From the NCBI GenBank assembly GCA_009775265.1, contig VSPG01000041.1, forward strand, positions 1 to 18,603: a DNA stretch of 18,603 nucleotides, written 5' to 3'. The translations under genes and the position numbers were made by a program. Shown here one piece after another: positions 10,501 to 17,056 of this stretch; the first letter of the stretch is position 1, and each line of letters opens with the position of its first letter. The DNA comes from Muribaculaceae bacterium. Lineage in GTDB: Bacteria; Bacteroidota; Bacteroidia; Bacteroidales; Muribaculaceae. Below the pieces are notes generated by a model. That model ran no database searches. It saw only the letters and a program-made list of their open reading frames with translations, and was not told where the DNA came from.

Positions 10501-12057
10501 TTTTCCGTCAACCGACAGCGAGCGCACACCGGATGCGAAAGACGCATCGGCAGCTATATCCACCTGCACAGCACGGTCGTCCATCTCAAGTCGTCCCGAG
10601 ACATGTCCACGTTCTATATCGGCCGATGCGCGTATGCCGCCGCATTTGCGTCCGTTGAAATACAACTCGGCTTCATCCAATTCGGCAAGGCCGTCGAAAC
10701 CATGTCGCCATGCACGCCCCTCGGCGCGGGCTACGGCACTGACACGGCCGAGTTTGGGCAAACGCAACAGAGCACCGGCTTCCAATTCCTCCAGCTGCGC
10801 AGACGTTTTTAACATCGCCGTAGCAAAACTGTCGGCTGACAGCGCATTTGCGTCAAGCCGCACTCGTCCGGCTTCTGTTCGTGCGTCAAACAAAATTTTC
10901 ACCTCCCTACGGCCGGTAACCGACGCCGTCGCACGTAAGTCAGAACGTCCGAGCAGGGCAAGCCGCTCAAGATTTGACTTACTACCGGGGGTAAGATACC
11001 GCATATGTTCCGAAACACGCCTTGCATCAGCCTTGACAATAAGATTCGACAGCCACATATGCTCTCGATCGCCACCCGGTTCAAGAATGCCGCCGGATGC
11101 CACAAGCTCCATGCCTTCGTCGCGCGACGACATGTGCAGATTTTCAAGAATCGCCGTGGCGGAATCTCCACGGGCCATCAAATCCATATCCAGTCCTACA
11201 TACAAATCACGCAAAGGAGGCAAAAATGCGGCAATGTCCGGTAGATACAGCACCGACTCTGCAGCAGAATCAGTGGCAATATGCCATTTGCTGTCAGAAT
11301 AATGAAAATCGCCGCCAAGGGCAATCATACTGTTCGGCAATTCCAACCGTAAATCCCGAACATACAATCCTGTAGAATCGTTCTGCACCAAGGATTCAAG
11401 AGAAGACAGCGAAAAACCGCTACGCTCGTTGAAAGACAAGCGATCCACCTCCACATCGAACGCATCGTTGCTCACAAGCCGCAGGCTGGCATGCAACTGC
11501 AGAGCGCCGACAAAGATATGCCGCGAATCAAAACATCCTGCTTCGGCAGTTTCGCTGTCAAGGACATCGTAAGACACACTGCCGTCCCGAAGTGCAAGAG
11601 TCGCCACTTTGAAACGGAAGCGAGCACCATTGCCGCCCTCCTTACCTCTCAGGCGGCGTACAATACCATCCACATTCAATGGCGCCCCATCTGAATTACG
11701 CCACAACCTCAACGAGGGCCTGTCGACAAGGGCATAGTCGAAGACAATACGACGCGTGCGCAGAAAATGATAAAGTTCGAATCGCACGCTTAGCCGCTCC
11801 ACACTGAGGCATGTCTCCCCCTCGTCGTCGGCCACACTTACGCCACACGCATCAAAGCGGTTGAATGGATGAACATCGACCGACTGCACGGAGACATCCG
11901 TGCCAAGCAGTGCCCCAAGTTCATTTTCCGCCAGTTCGCACAGGCGGTTCTGCGCCCACGGGGTAGACAGCAGAATGTACAGCGCCACAGGCACTGCCAC
12001 GACAAGTGACAGCACGCCTATGGTAAGAACCCTTAGCACGCGCAGTGTTTTATTCAT
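7516..12057 (-). CDS. tamB: TamB-like translocation/assembly module protein (DUF490)
   Basis: A very large (1513-residue) envelope protein of the TamB/AsmA-like group. In Proteobacteria TamB spans the periplasm and works with TamA in outer-membrane protein insertion or phospholipid transport; the Bacteroidetes homologue is assumed to act similarly. An N-terminal membrane anchor (about residues 8-33, with an LVVAVPVALYILLS core) is followed by a long repetitive beta-rich region and a C-terminal DUF490-like domain (about the last 450 residues, with FGTYTLDRGSYNF and GDMRQPDINFDLRFPT). The end carries a Lys/Arg-rich stretch and then an Ala/Pro-rich tail. It is co-directional with the ECF sigma gene, 77 bases downstream of it. 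A near-match to the promoter -7 element, AAATTTTG, lies on the minus strand at 12077-12084, so it may have its own weak promoter. Confidence 0.88.
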   Translation of the reverse strand: MNKTLRVLRVLTIGVLSLVVAVPVALYILLSTPWAQNRLCELAENELGALLGTDVSVQSVDVHPFNRFDACGVSVADDEGETCLSVERLSVRFELYHFLRTRRIVFDYALVDRPSLRLWRNSDGAPLNVDGIVRRLRGKEGGNGARFRFKVATLALRDGSVSYDVLDSETAEAGCFDSRHIFVGALQLHASLRLVSNDAFDVEVDRLSFNERSGFSLSSLESLVQNDSTGLYVRDLRLELPNSMIALGGDFHYSDSKWHIATDSAAESVLYLPDIAAFLPPLRDLYVGLDMDLMARGDSATAILENLHMSSRDEGMELVASGGILEPGGDREHMWLSNLIVKADARRVSEHMRYLTPGSKSNLERLALLGRSDLRATASVTGRREVKILFDARTEAGRVRLDANALSADSFATAMLKTSAQLEELEAGALLRLPKLGRVSAVARAEGRAWRHGFDGLAELDEAELYFNGRKCGGIRASADIERGHVSGRLEMDDRAVQVDIAADASFASGVRSLSVDGKVSRLDLHWLGVLDAYEDYTLSASVNAEIRGRNVDDAAGRVALADVDFRRPDGDGLSMRRFELSRDINSRPAVVELTSDYVNGRIEGAFAPSKIVTECRAIAGAVFPALGLKVPDSLHGEECHNDFGFEFTIADAEDFSRFFRLPVQIIHPIEISGSMDCAARRAGFAIDASYLQQGEKIIDNTAIIASADGNRGEMSLYASTRVPTKKGPMSALLNVGAAENMVSTSADWTIERKIPLNGSLSFAAKLGLGLDGHLAADVDIKPGTVNFGDDVWNILPSRLSWRDGEADIDGFVLKAGEQRIAVNGVVSDAEEPVVYVDIDRVSLLPIFETLEIDKALLSGIATGVFEGRSLLSPSPVLTSERLHVDGIGYNRCTLGDADVRAHWDNAAKAVVLDADLTGPEGRHSSIYGSITPASEELDITFVADRVRVGFMQPFMSAFASKVDGYASGQARLFGTFKYIDLEGDVFADSLALKIDFTNTEYLCSDSVRLRPGLITVRNAEIRDSYGHTARLDGDVRHVFFKQPSFDFRVRDARDFLCYNVGSKESPDWYGTIFGNGGAHISGEPGVVNIDVNMATASGSSFTFVLNDMLDADEYSFITFRDRTPVQVVDSVVGIDAIPPAVLEYQKRMTAQAQDEPSDYNMDFRVDITPAAKIILVMDPVGGDEIKAFGNGNLRLTYGSANNDLRMFGTYTLDRGSYNFTLQDIIIKDFTIDEGSKISFHGDPYAAQLDIEAVYSVNANLSDLDESFLQDRDLNRTNVPVHALMKVTGDMRQPDINFDLRFPTLTSDVYRKVRSIVSTEEMMNRQIIYLLALNRFYTPDYMSTTKGNELFSVASSTISSQLGSMLGKLSENWTIAPNLRSDRGDFSDVEVDVALSSRLLNNRLLFNGNFGYRDKSLNTNQFVGDFDVEYLLNRRGTWRLKAYNRYNDQNYYLRSAATTQGVGIMFKRDFDSLLSWLKPLRRKKDKSRTDSVAAPAALPADSVAEPSVLLEFK

Positions 12058-12134
12058 AATGCGATGCGAAATTACTCAAAATTTCGCTAACACGGCGCGC
12101 CAGAATGCTCTTTTATATTATAAAAATAATGAAA

Positions 12135-12653
12135 TCACGGACGATAATCGACAAGCATGGCCTGCAGGCGTCGCCGAGCATAGAATATACGGCTCTTGAC
12201 TGTGCCGAGCGGCAGACTCACATGTTCGGCTATTTCAGCATAGCGGTAGCCGGCAAGATGCATTGAAAACGGGATGCGGTAATCGTCGCTGAAAGAATTT
12301 ATAGCGGCATTAATATCGGCCACCGAGAGAGAACCCTCTGGCGTTTCAAATCCAGAATCCTGCGGCAGATTCAGGTGTATGAGGTCGTCGGTGCGGTCTA
12401 TCATAGTTCCGCTGCGCACCATCCGGCGATAATTGTTGATAAAAAGGTTGCGCATTATAGTAAACACCCACCCCTTGAAATTTACGTTGTCCACGTACTT
12501 GTCTTCGCTGTCCATGGCTTTCAGCGTGGTGTCCTGAAGCAGGTCGTTGGCGTCGTCGCGGTTGCTTGTAAGCATAAAGGCGAAATTGTACAGTTTCGCC
12601 TGCATGTCAAGCAACTTATGCATGAATATGTCGTGATGCTGATGTGCTCCCAT
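12135..12653 (-). CDS. ECF-type sigma-70 family RNA polymerase sigma factor
   Basis: An alternative sigma factor, probably switching on an envelope or stress regulon. The 172-residue protein has only sigma regions 2 and 4: region 2 with NRDDANDLLQDTTLKAM and FKGWVFTIMRNLFINNYRR, and region 4 with YRYAEIAEHVSLPLGTVKSRIFYARRRL as the helix-turn-helix. Length and layout are typical of ECF factors. No anti-sigma factor is encoded next to it. The downstream co-directional gene is tamB, and the divergent neighbour is the polyferredoxin gene. The start at 12653 was chosen because it gives a normal N-terminus; a second Met 10 residues in is also possible. How it is regulated cannot be seen. Confidence 0.92.
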   Translation of the reverse strand: MGAHQHHDIFMHKLLDMQAKLYNFAFMLTSNRDDANDLLQDTTLKAMDSEDKYVDNVNFKGWVFTIMRNLFINNYRRMVRSGTMIDRTDDLIHLNLPQDSGFETPEGSLSVADINAAINSFSDDYRIPFSMHLAGYRYAEIAEHVSLPLGTVKSRIFYARRRLQAMLVDYRP

Positions 12654-12808
12654 ATAGATAGTTTTTAATGACTCAAAATGTCTGATTTCTCATTCATATA
12701 ACGTACCCGACAGGCTACATTCCCCCTGTTTTTATTATTTTTGGGATTAATTGCCTTTTATGAAACAATTTAAGTAAAAAAACACGGCTTTGTATAGCCG
12801 ATTTTAAT

Positions 12809-12816
12809 TATTTTTG
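12809..12816 (+). promoter_or_regulatory. -7 element for the polyferredoxin/aldo-keto reductase operon
   Basis: TATTTTTG at 12809-12816 fits TAnnTTTG. A TTTG at 12789-12792 is upstream, but the spacer is 16 bases, shorter than the usual 19-21, so the -33 assignment is uncertain. The predicted start near 12821 gives a leader of about 32 bases to ATG 12853. Confidence 0.6.
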
Positions 12817-12852
12817 CAGTCACAAACCAGGCTTCATCATACTTTCACCTTC

Positions 12853-14319
12853 ATGCTAAGAAAAATAAGAATAGTTCTGGCGGCAGTGTCAATAACGCTC
12901 GTCACCCTGCTTTTTCTTGATTTTACCGGCACGCTGCACCACTGGTTCGGCTGGTTGGCAAAAATTCAGTTCCTACCGGCTCTGCTCGCCCTGAACGCGG
13001 GTGTAACCGCCGCACTCGTAGCCATTACACTCCTTTTTGGACGCGTATATTGTTCGCTAATATGCCCGTTGGGCATCATGCAGGACATCTTCGCGCGCTT
13101 CGGACGAATGCGTCGCAAGTACCGCTACAGCTACTCGCCGGCACTTACAGTCCTGCGCCTTGTCATGCTTGCACTAATGGCCGCATCGATAATTCTCGGC
13201 ATAAGTGCCATTGTCGTGCTTCTCGCTCCGTACAGCGCCTACGGACGTATAGCAGGCAACCTGCTTGCTCCCGTATGGATGCTCGGCAACAACGCACTGG
13301 CAGTCGTGGCTGAACGGGCCGAAAGTTATGCTTTCTACAGCGTGGACGTATGGATCAAAAGCGGGCTTTCCATTGCCGTAGCAGCCGTTACTCTTATCGC
13401 ATTGGGGATATTATCGTGGAAAAACGGCCGCACATATTGCAACACCATATGCCCCGTAGGCACGATATTGGGCTACCTCTCCCGATTTTCGCTGCTGCGC
13501 CCTGTCATAGACACATCCAAATGCAATGCCTGCGGCCTGTGCGAGCGCAACTGCAAAGCCGCCTGCATCGACAGCAAACAGCACAAAATAGACTACACGC
13601 GCTGCGTGGCATGCATGAACTGCATCGACACCTGCCGGCACGGCGCCATAAGCTACACACGCCGCTATTCAAAAACTGCGGGAGCCGACCCGTCCCAACG
13701 CCGCAGTTTCATAGCCACGGCCGCTGCATTAGGCACCACTGCCGCGCTACAAGCCCAAGAAAAGACGGTGGACGGAGGCCTTGCCGCAATCACCGACAAA
13801 CAGCGTCCGGAACGGCGCACGCCAATCGTGCCGCCTGGCGCAAAAAGCATCAAGCACCTGAGCAACCACTGCACTGCATGCCAGCTGTGTGTGGCCGCAT
13901 GCCCGAATGGCGTATTACGTCCGTCAACCGACCTTACAAGACTAATGCAGCCCGAGTCGTCTTACGAACGCGGCTACTGCCGCCCGGAATGTACCCGTTG
14001 CTCTGAAGTGTGTCCGGCAGGAGCCATAACACCTGTGACCCGTGAGGAAAAAACCGCTGTACAGATAGGACACGCCGTATGGGTGGCCGACAACTGCGTG
14101 CCGCTCACCGACGGCGTGGAATGCGGCAACTGCGCACGCCACTGCCCTGCCGGAGCCATACAGATGGTGGCGTCCGACCCGCAAGATACCGACTCTCCCA
14201 AAATACCCGTTGTCAACACCGCCCGCTGCATAGGCTGCGGCGCGTGCGAAAACCTGTGCCCCGCCCGCCCGTTCAGCGCCATATACGTCGAGGGCTATGA
14301 AAAACACCGCATCAACTGA
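12853..14319 (+). CDS. Membrane polyferredoxin, NapH-like plus NapG-like fusion
   Basis: A 488-residue membrane electron-transfer protein. The N-terminal half has about four to five hydrophobic segments and two CxxxCP motifs (C67-C71, C196-C200), as in NapH/MauN/YccM quinol-linked proteins, followed by two CX2CX2CX3C ferredoxin motifs (C224-C234, C251-C261). A twin-arginine pair (R283-R284, in SQRRSFIATAAALG) with an Ala-rich hydrophobic stretch then leads into a second half with four cysteine clusters starting at C340, C376, C415 and C459. Four clusters behind a twin-arginine signal is the layout of NapG/MauM, so the protein reads as NapH and NapG in one chain. ATG 12853 was chosen because a TTG codon 39 bases upstream lies in the promoter -7 element. 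The aldo/keto reductase gene begins five bases after the stop. The fusion and topology are inference. Confidence 0.82.
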   Translation: MLRKIRIVLAAVSITLVTLLFLDFTGTLHHWFGWLAKIQFLPALLALNAGVTAALVAITLLFGRVYCSLICPLGIMQDIFARFGRMRRKYRYSYSPALTVLRLVMLALMAASIILGISAIVVLLAPYSAYGRIAGNLLAPVWMLGNNALAVVAERAESYAFYSVDVWIKSGLSIAVAAVTLIALGILSWKNGRTYCNTICPVGTILGYLSRFSLLRPVIDTSKCNACGLCERNCKAACIDSKQHKIDYTRCVACMNCIDTCRHGAISYTRRYSKTAGADPSQRRSFIATAAALGTTAALQAQEKTVDGGLAAITDKQRPERRTPIVPPGAKSIKHLSNHCTACQLCVAACPNGVLRPSTDLTRLMQPESSYERGYCRPECTRCSEVCPAGAITPVTREEKTAVQIGHAVWVADNCVPLTDGVECGNCARHCPAGAIQMVASDPQDTDSPKIPVVNTARCIGCGACENLCPARPFSAIYVEGYEKHRIN

Positions 14320-14324
14320 CGACT

Positions 14325-15686
14325 ATGAAAACCAACGACATATCACGCCGAGAATTTCTACGCCGCGTAGGCCTCGGAGCTGCGGCCGTCACGGCTGCTA
14401 GCATCCCGGGCTGCTCGCCTTCCACACAAAACAAAGGCCCGCAAGGCAGCGAAACCGCCGAAATACCCACCGACAGCATGACAACCCGCCACAACCCTAC
14501 GACAGGCGACGACGTGTCACTGCTCGGCTACGGATGCATGCGATGGCCCACCATAGAAGGAGACCCGGACGACAAACTCGACCAAGAAGAAATAAACAGG
14601 CTTGTTGACAAAGCAATTGCTCACGGAGTAAATTACTTCGACACATCTCCCGCCTACTGCAAAGGCCGTTCGGAAGAAGCCACCGGCATCGCCTTGTCGC
14701 GTCATCCGCGCGACAGCTACTATATTGCAACCAAACTCTCCAACTTCTCTCCATCCACATGGAGCCGCGAAGCCGGCGAACAGATGTACAGGAACTCGCT
14801 AAAAAACCTGCGCACCGACCACATAGACTACATGCTGCTGCACGCTGTGGGCATGGGGGGACCCGACAACCTCCGCAGCCGATACATCGACAACGGCATG
14901 CTCGATTTCCTGCTCGCCGAACGTGAGGCCGGACGCATCCGAAACCTCGGATTCTCCTATCACGGCGACATAGAAGTATTCGACCATCTCCTTGCCGAAA
15001 ACGACCGCTACCGCTGGGATTTCGTACAGATACAGTTGAACTATGTGGACTGGCATCACGCCAATGCCGAGTATCTGTACGGAGAGCTAAGCAAGCGTGG
15101 CATACCTGCCGTGATAATGGAGCCGCTGCTCGGCGGACGCCTTGCCAATGTGCCCGACCACATAGTGGCACGCTTGAAACAGCGCGAACCCCAGCGCAGC
15201 GTGGCTTCGTGGGCATTCCGCTTCGCCGGCACACACCCCGGTGTGCTGACTGTGCTCAGCGGCATGACATATATGGACCATCTGGAAGACAATCTGCGCT
15301 CATTCTGCCCGTTGCAACCGCTCGACGATGAAGAAATGCAGTTCCTGTATGACACCGCCGACCTTATGACGAAATTCCCCACCATTCCATGCAACGACTG
15401 CAAATATTGCATGCCATGCCCCTACGGCATTGACATTCCATCCATCTTGCTGCACTACAACCGCTGCGTCAACGAAGGCAACGTGCCGGCCGGCATGCAG
15501 GACGAGAACTACGCACAGGCGCGCCGCGCATTCCTGGTGGGTTACGACCGCGCCGTGCCGGGGCTGCGGCAGGCATCGCACTGCATAGGCTGCGGCCAGT
15601 GCGCTCCACATTGCCCACAGCAGATTAACATCCCGCGCGAACTGCACCGCATAGACCAATATGTCGAAACCCTGAAACAGGCATAA
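14325..15686 (+). CDS. Exported (Tat, lipoprotein) aldo/keto reductase with two [4Fe-4S] motifs
   Basis: A predicted reductase of the aldo/keto reductase fold fused to ferredoxin-like motifs, 453 residues. The N-terminus has a twin-arginine motif SRREFLRR (7-14), a hydrophobic stretch and a lipobox-like IPGC (27-30), suggesting folded export by Tat and lipidation at C30. The barrel keeps the catalytic tetrad D106, Y111, K137 and H173 (DTSPAY, ATKLSN, LLHAV). Near the C-terminus are CNDCKYCMPCP (C356, 359, 362, 365) and CIGCGQCAPHCP (C420, 423, 426, 430), each able to bind one [4Fe-4S] cluster. The first motif, with X2 before the last Cys, is usual for Fe-S aldo/keto reductases. It starts five bases after the membrane polyferredoxin, its likely electron donor. 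The substrate is unknown. Confidence 0.88.
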   Translation: MKTNDISRREFLRRVGLGAAAVTAASIPGCSPSTQNKGPQGSETAEIPTDSMTTRHNPTTGDDVSLLGYGCMRWPTIEGDPDDKLDQEEINRLVDKAIAHGVNYFDTSPAYCKGRSEEATGIALSRHPRDSYYIATKLSNFSPSTWSREAGEQMYRNSLKNLRTDHIDYMLLHAVGMGGPDNLRSRYIDNGMLDFLLAEREAGRIRNLGFSYHGDIEVFDHLLAENDRYRWDFVQIQLNYVDWHHANAEYLYGELSKRGIPAVIMEPLLGGRLANVPDHIVARLKQREPQRSVASWAFRFAGTHPGVLTVLSGMTYMDHLEDNLRSFCPLQPLDDEEMQFLYDTADLMTKFPTIPCNDCKYCMPCPYGIDIPSILLHYNRCVNEGNVPAGMQDENYAQARRAFLVGYDRAVPGLRQASHCIGCGQCAPHCPQQINIPRELHRIDQYVETLKQA

Positions 15687-15701
15687 AATCGATAACATAC
15701 A

Positions 15702-15734
15702 TTTGCATATTTCAAACCGAAAACTTAACTTTGC
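15702..15734 (+). promoter_or_regulatory. Consensus Bacteroidetes promoter in the leader region
   Basis: TTTG at 15702-15705, a 21-base spacer and TAACTTTG at 15727-15734 form the best promoter match in the window. The expected transcription start, about 15739-15741, coincides with an ATG at 15739. Transcription runs toward the four-gene envelope cluster, through two hairpins. Confidence 0.8.
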
Positions 15735-15738
15735 AGCA

Positions 15739-15822
15739 TGAAAGCACAGCGCCATATAGCATCCATTATCGGAGCTCGCCAAAAGGCAAGCGCTGAAACT
15801 CTACCCCCCCCCCATTCTATAA
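15739..15822 (+). CDS. Putative 27-residue leader ORF with a Pro-Pro-Pro run
   Basis: ATG at 15739 opens a 27-codon frame ending in TAA at 15820-15822. It begins MKAQRHIAS and ends LYPPPIL. The PPP comes from a tract of ten C residues at 15804-15813. Pro-Pro-Pro is a known ribosome-stalling motif that normally needs EF-P. The ATG lies at or next to the predicted transcription start, so the ORF would be leaderless. No homology is recognised. The ORF could be chance; its support is position (immediately behind a consensus promoter and ahead of a terminator-like hairpin) rather than composition. Losing one C would open a frame of about 72 codons running through the hairpin. Confidence 0.35.
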
Positions 15823-15873
15823 CAGCTTAATATTCAAGCTTCTGCGATATTCAATCGCAGAAATAGCCATAAT

Positions 15874-15922
15874 ATGTGCTATGGTTATGCCTCGAGGCAT
15901 AACCATAGCACATTGTTTTTTT
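15874..15922 (+). terminator. Perfect 20-bp inverted repeat with T run, rightward intrinsic terminator
   Basis: The two 20-base arms, 15874-15893 and 15894-15913, are exact reverse complements with no spacer, so the hairpin would have at most a 4-base loop. It is followed by TGTTTTTTTG. The T run lies only on the right, so termination is for rightward transcription: the aldo/keto reductase operon, the transcript from 15702-15734, or both. A perfectly symmetric 40-base palindrome could also be a protein-binding operator. Confidence 0.8.
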
Positions 15923-15963
15923 GCATCCTTTCTACTATTACAACACGGCTTAACCTTATAAAA

Positions 15964-16311
15964 ATGAAAAAACTCATATTTCCACCTCAAAAACATGCAT
16001 GTACAGGAATAAAAGCATGCATGCTCGTCGCCCTATTATCCACTTTGTTGTTGCCCGGCTGCTCATCGCCACTCAAAGTTTTCAGTTTCTCCTGCCAGGA
16101 ACGTCAGGTTGAAATTTATGTTGACGACGAATATCTCGGCCGCGACCTTGTACACATTACCGTGCCGAAAAGCCGCGAGTACATCAACGTATCATGCAGA
16201 GAGAACGGAATGGAGATTTACCACAAGCGTTTCTCTGTGAAAGGACGCAAAGGACAACTGTTTGAATTACAGATTCCTAAAAATTACAGATATTCTTCCA
16301 AACCATATTAA
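15964..16311 (+). CDS. Small PEGA-like lipoprotein
   Basis: A 115-residue predicted lipoprotein with a hydrophobic signal (about 17-31) and lipobox LPGC with the modified cysteine at C33. The residues after Cys are SSPLK, without the acidic run that sends many Bacteroidetes lipoproteins to the cell surface, so a periplasm-facing location is more likely. The mature part contains VEIYVDDEYLGRDLVHITVP, which resembles a PEGA domain: a short beta-sandwich domain often found in envelope proteins. The start at ATG 15964 gives a proper MKK signal peptide; the longer frame from 15874 would begin inside the terminator palindrome. It is followed after 10 bases by a second PEGA-like gene. Function unknown. 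Confidence 0.75.
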   Translation: MKKLIFPPQKHACTGIKACMLVALLSTLLLPGCSSPLKVFSFSCQERQVEIYVDDEYLGRDLVHITVPKSREYINVSCRENGMEIYHKRFSVKGRKGQLFELQIPKNYRYSSKPY

Positions 16312-16321
16312 AAACGATTAC

Positions 16322-17029
16322 ATGAAAAAGATTTTACTGGTTGCCACGGCTATTGTCTTTGCCCTATCAGCTTTAGCCGCCAAAAGAGAAAAGGTCATTA
16401 AAATCAACGTGCAGCCGCAGGAAGCTGCCATTTACGTAGACAACAATTTAATAGGGTATGGCTATGGCGAATTTACCCGTCCTAAAAAGAAAACACAAGT
16501 AGCTATCATACGAGTGGAATGCAATGAGTACACCACCGCCAATTCCAAATTCTATGGAGGTGACGAGCGCAATTCACTATCGTTCAACCTCATGCAGGAC
16601 GGATTCTACAGAGGCTCGGCCGCATCGGGACTTGTAAACAAGTATATGACCGTGACCCTCGACCCACAGTACTACACCATCGACGAGAACGGAAAAGTGA
16701 ACAACCTTCCTGCATGGAAACTTCTGCACCAGATTCTCCTGAACTATTTTCCGGAAATCGAGACAACCGATTTCCACGGCGGATATTTGCAGACTCCTTG
16801 GGAGTACAAGACTTTCAACATGTCAGAGAAACAAATGCGAACGCGTGTCACCGTGCGCGATGTGACTACCCCTGAAAGAGTCGCTTTCCAGATAAAAATA
16901 TCCTCTGAAGTAGCCGGCGCAATGCAGGCAAGGCACGGAGAGTTCGACGAGGTGGACCGTCTGCCTAAAGAATTTGAGCCGATGGTCGAAGAACTTCAGA
17001 CCCGCATAGGCCGTGCAAGCAGCATTTAA
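16322..17029 (+). CDS. Secreted protein with PEGA-like N-terminal region
   Basis: A 235-residue protein with a cleavable signal peptide (MKKILLVATAIVFALSALAA, residues 1-20). Just after it comes INVQPQEAAIYVDNNLIGYG, again PEGA-like and similar to the IYVDDEYLG segment of the preceding lipoprotein. The rest, about 150 residues, is not recognised; it has aromatic-rich segments (WKLLHQILLNYFPEIE, GGYLQTPWEYKTF) and ends in a charged probable helix. ATG 16322 was chosen over the in-frame ATG at 16262 because the latter overlaps the previous gene and would bury the signal peptide. Genes on both sides are exported proteins in the same direction. Probably periplasmic or surface-associated. Function unknown. 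Confidence 0.72.
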   Translation: MKKILLVATAIVFALSALAAKREKVIKINVQPQEAAIYVDNNLIGYGYGEFTRPKKKTQVAIIRVECNEYTTANSKFYGGDERNSLSFNLMQDGFYRGSAASGLVNKYMTVTLDPQYYTIDENGKVNNLPAWKLLHQILLNYFPEIETTDFHGGYLQTPWEYKTFNMSEKQMRTRVTVRDVTTPERVAFQIKISSEVAGAMQARHGEFDEVDRLPKEFEPMVEELQTRIGRASSI

Positions 17030-17056
17030 CCAATATTCACCAATCAATATCACATC

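Larger units (their letters stand above)
15739..15922 (+). ncRNA. Candidate structured leader / attenuator or small RNA
   Basis: A transcript from the promoter at 15702-15734 to the T run at 15915-15922 would be about 180 bases. It holds the short ORF with PPP, a 9-bp hairpin (15840-15848 with 15854-15862) and the 20-bp terminator hairpin. Bases 15863-15870 can pair with 15881-15888 (eight pairs, one G-U), an alternative structure that would disrupt the 5' arm of the terminator. It could be a leader attenuating the envelope cluster that begins at 15964, or a free-standing small RNA. No Rfam family is recognised. Confidence 0.4.

Noticed and set aside
12674..12730. Possible promoter of the ECF sigma gene (ACATTTTG on the minus strand and GTAGCCTGTCGGGTACG further upstream)
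   Set aside because: Neither matches a known consensus with correct spacing; could be an ECF-type promoter but the sequence alone does not support it.
12814..12852. Upstream TTG start for the polyferredoxin
   Set aside because: The TTG is part of the -7 element itself; ATG 12853 gives a normal membrane-protein N-terminus.
15874..15963. Upstream start for the PEGA-like lipoprotein
   Set aside because: Would begin inside the terminator palindrome and place 30 unrelated residues before a good lipoprotein signal peptide.
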